In this document: positions 7,727 through 10,842 of the stretch, piece by piece
Layout of the letters: the number at the start of each line of letters is the position of its first letter
Numbering within the stretch: the stretch's first letter is position 1
Source of the DNA: CAZMXI01 sp964570205
GTDB lineage: Bacteria; Planctomycetota; Phycisphaerae; Tepidisphaerales; Tepidisphaeraceae
Reading direction: 5' to 3'
NCBI GenBank assembly: GCA_964570205.1
Contig: CAZMXI010000167.1
Location: forward strand, 1-10,842
DNA: 10,842 nt
The notes under the pieces: model-generated
Database searches by the model: none
What the model saw: the letters and a program-made list of their open reading frames with translations, nothing else
Told to the model about the DNA's origin: nothing
Made by a program: the position numbers and the translations under genes

Positions 7727-7772
7727 GTATCACCCGGGCGGCTTAAGATTGCGTACCGCCGGTTCCGACCTG

Positions 7773-7786
7773 TTGCCGCCCGGCAA
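7773..7786. promoter_or_regulatory. Operator-like inverted repeat upstream of alpha-galactosidase
   Basis: TTGCCG-CC-CGGCAA is a perfect two-fold symmetric 14-mer lying 56 bases upstream of the alpha-galactosidase start. Its size and position fit a repressor site such as those used by LacI-type sugar regulators, but no regulator gene is in view and I found no convincing -35/-10 pair beside it. Confidence 0.25.
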
Positions 7787-7870
7787 GAACCAGTGTAGCA
7801 GTGTTGACTCGACCCGCCAGCGGCCTCAGGCAAACCGCCAACCCGCACCCGCGACCAGGCACAGAAATCA

Positions 7871-7907
7871 CCAGGCCCTCGGCATCGTGGGGATGTCGAG
7901 GGCCTGG
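7871..7907 (-). terminator. Strong hairpin downstream of the lipoprotein gene
   Basis: CCAGGCCCTCG and CGAGGGCCTGG form a perfect 11-pair stem. It continues inward through one G-U pair and CATC/GATG, giving 16 pairs around a 5-base loop. It starts 30 bases past the lipoprotein stop codon and on the minus strand is followed by TGATTTCTGT, a weak U tail. It probably terminates that gene and insulates the alpha-galactosidase gene downstream. The rest of the 7718-7936 gap holds only the operator-like repeat and ribosome site listed separately. Confidence 0.65.
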
Positions 7908-7936
7908 CGCCATTGTCCGGGCATGCTGCGGGCGAA

Positions 7937-8671
7937 TCAGTTCGCCGGAAGAACCACGGTTTCGTTCGTGGGAATCGTCGGAGGCGGAGCAGGGGTGACA
8001 CCCGGTTGCGGAAGCTCGCCCATGCCGGCGAGGGCGGTGTTCACGGCTTCGTCGGCGGGATTCAGGCGGTAAGCCTGTTTCAGGTAATACGCTGCCTGGT
8101 CCTTCTGATTCAGCGGATTGAGCAGGTAGAGACCGGCCTCCTTGCGAATCTCGAAATTCTGGCTGTCCCAGGTGGCGGCGCGGCGGTAGGCATCGATGGC
8201 CGAATCGGCGTCATTGCGGAGGCGGTACACCTTCGCCATGAGCAGCCAGTTGATCGCGTTCGGCTTGGACTGAGCGCGCCGGAGCGCCTGGCCGAGTTCA
8301 ACCTCGTGCTTGTCGCCATGGGCGATCGACGCGGCAATGGTGTCAAGGATCATGGCGCGGAATTCCTTGTCGTTCTTCCCGTACCAGCTCGCGCTGAGCA
8401 CATCCAGCGAGGTCCAATACTGTTGAAAGGCCAATTGCTGCTGGCCGGTCTGCTCATAGCACACGCCGAGGTAGAAGTGCGCTTCGTATTTGCGGGGATC
8501 CTGTCGCACGGCATTACGGAACGCGCCTGCCGCGTCGCCGTACATCTTCTGGTTGTACAGATAGACGCCCTCGTCGTAGGCGCGATCGGAATAGGAACAT
8601 CCCCCCACCAGCAACGTCAGCGTAACCAAGGGAAGAATTCCGCACAATGCCGCGAAACGCGAGTTAAGCAT
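7937..8671 (-). CDS. TPR-repeat lipoprotein
   Basis: A 244-residue predicted lipoprotein. The N-terminus MLNSRFAALCGILPLVTLTL ends in the lipobox LVGGC with the lipidated cysteine at residue 25. Tetratricopeptide-like helices follow: AYDEGVYLYNQKMYGDAAGAFRNAV (about 31-55), KYEAHFYLGVCYEQTGQQQLAFQQY (about 62-86), and a second block at about 136-220 including WLLMAKVYRLRNDADSAIDAY. The C-terminus is proline-rich (PAPPPTIPTNE). TPR lipoproteins usually act as scaffolds at the cell envelope; the partner here is unknown. The start at 8671 was chosen because GGAGGT (8676-8681) lies four bases upstream. An in-frame ATG at 8683 would destroy that site, and the longer open frame to 9343 only shadows the RRM gene. 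A hairpin terminator follows the stop. Confidence 0.88.
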   Translation of the reverse strand: MLNSRFAALCGILPLVTLTLLVGGCSYSDRAYDEGVYLYNQKMYGDAAGAFRNAVRQDPRKYEAHFYLGVCYEQTGQQQLAFQQYWTSLDVLSASWYGKNDKEFRAMILDTIAASIAHGDKHEVELGQALRRAQSKPNAINWLLMAKVYRLRNDADSAIDAYRRAATWDSQNFEIRKEAGLYLLNPLNQKDQAAYYLKQAYRLNPADEAVNTALAGMGELPQPGVTPAPPPTIPTNETVVLPAN

Positions 8672-8675
8672 GGCT

Positions 8676-8681
8676 ACCTCC
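8676..8681 (-). promoter_or_regulatory. Ribosome binding site that fixes the lipoprotein start
   Basis: GGAGGT on the minus strand, four bases before ATG 8671. It overlaps the alternative ATG at 8683, so the downstream ATG is the likely start; this also gives a well-formed lipoprotein signal. Confidence 0.7.
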
Positions 8682-8692
8682 ATGTAGCAAGG

Positions 8693-8731
8693 CCGGCCGC
8701 GAATCGCGCTGATTCCAACGGGCGCGGCCGG
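8693..8731 (-). promoter_or_regulatory. Nested inverted repeats in the lipoprotein leader
   Basis: CCGGCCGCG (8693-8701) and CGCGGCCGG (8723-8731) are perfect 9-base reverse complements. Inside their loop GAATC (8701-8705) and GATTC (8711-8715) form a second perfect repeat around GCGCT. The structure ends 21 bases upstream of the lipoprotein ATG, so it would fold in the mRNA leader, or could be a protein-binding site. Confidence 0.45.
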
Positions 8732-8753
8732 GCAAGCCGATCCATCTCCGCCC

Positions 8754-8781
8754 AGTTTAACACCCATCCACCAATCTGCAA
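8754..8781 (-). promoter_or_regulatory. Candidate promoter for the lipoprotein gene
   Basis: Minus strand TTGCAG (8776-8781), 16-base spacer, TAAACT (8754-8759, four of six to the -10 consensus). The predicted leader of about 75 bases contains the nested hairpin. The -35 lies in GGTTGCAGA, also present in the rpsU promoter candidate. Confidence 0.4.
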
Positions 8782-8885
8782 CCGACGAGAGCGCATTTTC
8801 TGCGCCGACTTGGGGCGAAGCCAGGGCGGGCCATCGCATGGTGTTCGGCTCTGCGAAGAAGGCCGCATGATCGCAAGTTTCCGCA

Positions 8886-8914
8886 TTTACAGCCGAGTAT
8901 TCGGCGCATAGGGT
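8886..8914 (+). promoter_or_regulatory. Candidate promoter for the RRM gene with internal operator-like repeat
   Basis: TTTACA (8886-8891, five of six to the -35 consensus), a 17-base spacer and TAGGGT (8909-8914). The spacer holds GCCGA-gtat-TCGGC (8892-8905), a perfect 5-base inverted repeat where a bound repressor would block polymerase. The leader to the TTG start would be about 65 bases. The remainder of the 315-base divergent gap (8672-8986) shows nothing else I can support. Confidence 0.4.
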
Positions 8915-8977
8915 GCGGATGGGGCTTCGGTCCCGCCACTGCGGCGTTCGCGGCGGCCTACCCGGAACTCTTGAACT

Positions 8978-8984
8978 GGAGGTG
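8978..8984 (+). promoter_or_regulatory. Ribosome binding site fixing a TTG start
   Basis: GGAGGTG four bases (counting from GGAGG) before the TTG at 8987. No ATG or GTG lies in frame at this position, and the RRM domain begins immediately, so the rare TTG start is well supported. Confidence 0.8.
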
Positions 8985-8986
8985 TT

Positions 8987-9385
8987 TTGACCACGCGCCT
9001 GTATGTAGGAAACCTGGATTATGCCGTTGACGATGCGAAGTTGTACGAGGTCTTCAGCACCTGTGGCACGGTGCGAAGCGCCAGGGTGATGCTGGACCGG
9101 GAAACCGGACAGAGCAAGGGATTCGCATTCGTCGAGATGGAGTCCGCGGAAGAAGCCCAGCGCAGCATTGAGTTGATCCACGGCAAGGATGTGGAGGGCC
9201 GGCCGATCAGCGTGAGCGAGGCCAAGCCCAAGAGCGAATCGGGATCGTCGCCGAGCGAATTGAGCCCGTGGCTGCGGAAGATGCTCGATCGGACAAGCAA
9301 CTCCGGATTTCATACCGGCAGAGACGGATACGTCAGCGGGCATCGACAGAAGCGATCAAAGGACAGAGGCGCCAGATCGCGCTGA
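8987..9385 (+). CDS. RRM-domain RNA-binding protein
   Basis: A 132-residue protein with one N-terminal RNA recognition motif and a basic tail. RNP2 is LYVGNL at residues 5-10 and RNP1 is KGFAFVEM at 44-51, with the aromatic residues that stack on RNA bases present (Y6, F46, F48). The domain ends near residue 80 (PISVSEAKPK). Residues 81-132 are hydrophilic and increasingly rich in R and K, with a short amphipathic piece WLRKMLDR at 95-102. Bacterial single-RRM proteins are known from cyanobacteria and PVC bacteria, where they bind RNA and are often induced by cold; the target here is unknown. Translation starts at TTG with a strong GGAGG site. It is the only plus-strand gene in the window. 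No clear terminator follows within 100 bases. Confidence 0.93.
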   Translation: MTTRLYVGNLDYAVDDAKLYEVFSTCGTVRSARVMLDRETGQSKGFAFVEMESAEEAQRSIELIHGKDVEGRPISVSEAKPKSESGSSPSELSPWLRKMLDRTSNSGFHTGRDGYVSGHRQKRSKDRGARSR

Positions 9386-9681
9386 TCAGACCCATGCGAC
9401 AAATCGACGGCTCACCGGGGACGGCCAGGCGTCCGCAATTGGCTGTGGAGGAGTCAATCCGGCCCGGTGTCTGCACCCTTGCCCACAAAGCGACGATCCG
9501 TGATCGAGACGCTTGGCCCATGGATCAAAGGTTGACACGCCATGGGCATCGAACGCGGATTCAGCCGAGTGCTCCATTTTGACCCCGGACTGGCGGCTGT
9601 GAGCGCAGCCTGCATCGCGCTGCTCCGTGCCTTCCGCGCGCTTCTGCCGTAGGGGTTGGCGGGCAGAGGTCAGGCAGCGCC
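9386..9681. other. Convergent intergenic region with inverted repeats
   Basis: This stretch separates the RRM gene from the oppositely oriented fucosidase gene. It contains GCCCATGG/CCATGGGC (9516-9523 and 9540-9547, 16-base loop), and CACCGGG/CCCGGTG (9413-9419 and 9463-9469, 43-base loop). Neither is followed by a T tract, so there is no canonical terminator for either gene. Open frames crossing the region have no recognisable content. Confidence 0.5.
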
Positions 9682-10842
9682 TCACCAGGAGACCTCCCCG
9701 CCCGCCGGCACTCTCAACTCGCGACGGGCCTCTCCACACCGCACAGCGCACACGCCGCCGAGTCTGGACCGGATGGATGCCTGCGTCAGCTTTCCTTCAC
9801 GCCATGCCACGTCCACCTCGAACCCGCCGCGGGCGCGCAGACCCCTGACCGAGCCGCTCGGCCATGCCTTGGGCAGCGCCGGAAGCAGTTCGATCTCGCC
9901 GGCGTGCGACTGGAGGAGCATTTCGGCGATGCCAGCGGTCGCAGCAAAGTTGCCGTCAATCTGGAACGGCGGATGGGTGTCGAAGAGATTCGGCAGCGTC
10001 GAGCGAGCCAGCAGCAGGCGCAGGTTGTCGTGAGCTTTCTCGCCATCGTGGAAGCGGGCGAAGAAGTTGACCACCCACGCCCGGCTCCAGCCGGTTCCGC
10101 CGCCGCCGTTGGCCAGCCGATGATCCAGGCTCTTGCGCGCGGCGGCCAGAAGCTCCGGCGTGTTGCGGGTGATCTGGGCGCCGGGGTGCAGACCATACAG
10201 GTGCGACATGTGGCGGTGGCCGGGCTCGGGCTCGTCGTAATCCTCAACCCATTCCTGGAGCCGGCCATCGCGCTTGCTGATCTGAAGCGGGGCAAGCCGA
10301 CCGAGCGCGCTGGCCAGCTCGCGCCGGAATTCCTGCTCGAAATCGCCCCGGCCGCCATCCAGTTCATCGATGGCGCGGATGCAGTTGGTCAGCAGGTCGT
10401 GCACGATCATCAGGTCCATCGTCGCGGCATAGGTGAACATCGAGGTCCTACCGTCGGGCTTGCGGAAGGTGTTTTCAGGCGAGTGGGATGGGCAGGTGAC
10501 CAGCTTGCCGGCGACCGGCGTGCCGGGAGGCGCTTCGATAAGGAAATCGAGGATGAACTGCGCTGCGCCCTTCATCAGCGGCCAGCCCGGCTGGCGGAGG
10601 AACTGCTTGTCGCCGGTGAACAGGTAATGCTCCCACGGGTGGCGGGACATCCACGCCGAGGCCATCGGCCAGATGCCCCACACGCCATCGACGGGCGCTG
10701 CACCACGCCACAGGTCGGCGTTGTGGTGCACCACCCAGCCGCGCGCGTTGTAGTGCTTTCGGGCCACCTCGGCGCCGGTGATGGCCAAGTCATCCAGCAG
10801 GTCGAAAAGCGGCTGGTGGCATTCGGAGAGGTTGGCGACCTC
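9682..10842 (-). CDS. GH95 alpha-L-fucosidase, C-terminal part (5' end beyond window)
   Basis: The final 386 residues of an inverting 1,2-alpha-L-fucosidase-type enzyme, which removes terminal fucose from glycans. The frame is open to the window edge and reads EVANLSECHQPLFDLLDD there, so the TTG at 10788 is an internal leucine codon, not a start. Family hallmarks in order: ARGWVVHHNADLWR, GIWPMASAWMSRHPWEHYLFTGD, CPSHSPEN, QEWVEDYDEPEPGHRHMSHLYGLHPG, LFDTHPPFQIDGNF, AEMLLQSH and LLPALPKAWPSG, then a C-terminal beta domain. By analogy with Bifidobacterium AfcA, the glutamate of SPEN (codon 10474-10476) is the probable general acid, and the aspartate of QIDGN corresponds to the residue that activates the asparagine base. 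The asparagine pair should lie just outside the window. Full GH95 proteins are roughly 750-800 residues, so about half is missing. Confidence 0.93.
   Translation of the reverse strand, partial: EVANLSECHQPLFDLLDDLAITGAEVARKHYNARGWVVHHNADLWRGAAPVDGVWGIWPMASAWMSRHPWEHYLFTGDKQFLRQPGWPLMKGAAQFILDFLIEAPPGTPVAGKLVTCPSHSPENTFRKPDGRTSMFTYAATMDLMIVHDLLTNCIRAIDELDGGRGDFEQEFRRELASALGRLAPLQISKRDGRLQEWVEDYDEPEPGHRHMSHLYGLHPGAQITRNTPELLAAARKSLDHRLANGGGGTGWSRAWVVNFFARFHDGEKAHDNLRLLLARSTLPNLFDTHPPFQIDGNFAATAGIAEMLLQSHAGEIELLPALPKAWPSGSVRGLRARGGFEVDVAWREGKLTQASIRSRLGGVCAVRCGEARRELRVPAGGEVSW

Noticed and set aside
8672..9343. N-terminal extension of the lipoprotein frame across the RRM gene
   Set aside because: The lipobox signal peptide and ribosome site place the start at 8671; the extension is antisense to the well-supported RRM gene.
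9413..9469. CACCGGG/CCCGGTG repeat after the RRM gene as a terminator
   Set aside because: The loop is 43 bases and there is no T tract.
9576..9600. CATTTTGACCCC segment resembling ends of some insertion sequences
   Set aside because: No matching inverted end, target duplication or transposase remnant nearby.
9386..9751. 121-codon minus-strand frame in the convergent gap
   Set aside because: It overlaps the fucosidase gene end, with no ribosome site or motif; cysteine- and arginine-rich composition typical of a wrong frame.

Overview
The window is high-GC bacterial DNA with long spurious open frames on both strands. It most likely comes from a metagenome-assembled planctomycete or a relative in the PVC group. 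That placement rests on the gene mix (a secreted NPCBM-GH36 alpha-galactosidase, a GH95 alpha-L-fucosidase, a stand-alone RRM protein, and an ABC-2 exporter with an oversized extracytoplasmic insert), not on a phylogenetic marker. A run of ten N at 4550-4559 marks a scaffold join inside a gene.

Layout, left to right. Positions 166-4805 (minus strand) hold a three-gene ABC export unit, transcribed from right to left: ATPase (3852-4805), ABC-2 permease with a roughly 385-residue insert (1716-3803), and a membrane-anchored helical-repeat protein (166-1719) whose ATG overlaps the permease stop codon. A terminator-like hairpin with a T9 tract lies between ATPase and permease. Just upstream, at 4903-5082 (minus), is rpsU for ribosomal protein S21, a 59-residue gene that is easily missed. 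Next comes a secreted GH36-type alpha-galactosidase (5246-7717, minus), then a TPR lipoprotein (7937-8671, minus) followed by a very strong hairpin. A small RRM RNA-binding protein (8987-9385) is the only plus-strand gene and is divergent from the lipoprotein. The right end holds the C-terminal 386 residues of a GH95 fucosidase (9682 to the window edge, minus), convergent with the RRM gene.

How the genes may work together. The two glycoside hydrolases point to removal of terminal galactose and fucose from complex glycans (algal, plant or mucin-like), but they are separated by the lipoprotein and RRM genes and do not form one operon here. rpsU could be co-transcribed with the ABC unit, since only 97 bases separate them on the same strand. 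The ABC ATPase, permease and repeat protein are probably one exporter or membrane-remodelling complex of unknown substrate. This is the least understood functional unit in the window.

The intergenic regions carry several clear inverted repeats: a leader hairpin before the lipoprotein gene, an operator-like repeat inside a candidate RRM promoter, tandem stem-loops before rpsU, and a 9-base element shared by two candidate promoters. I found no CRISPR array, tRNA, rRNA, transposase or clear insertion sequence.
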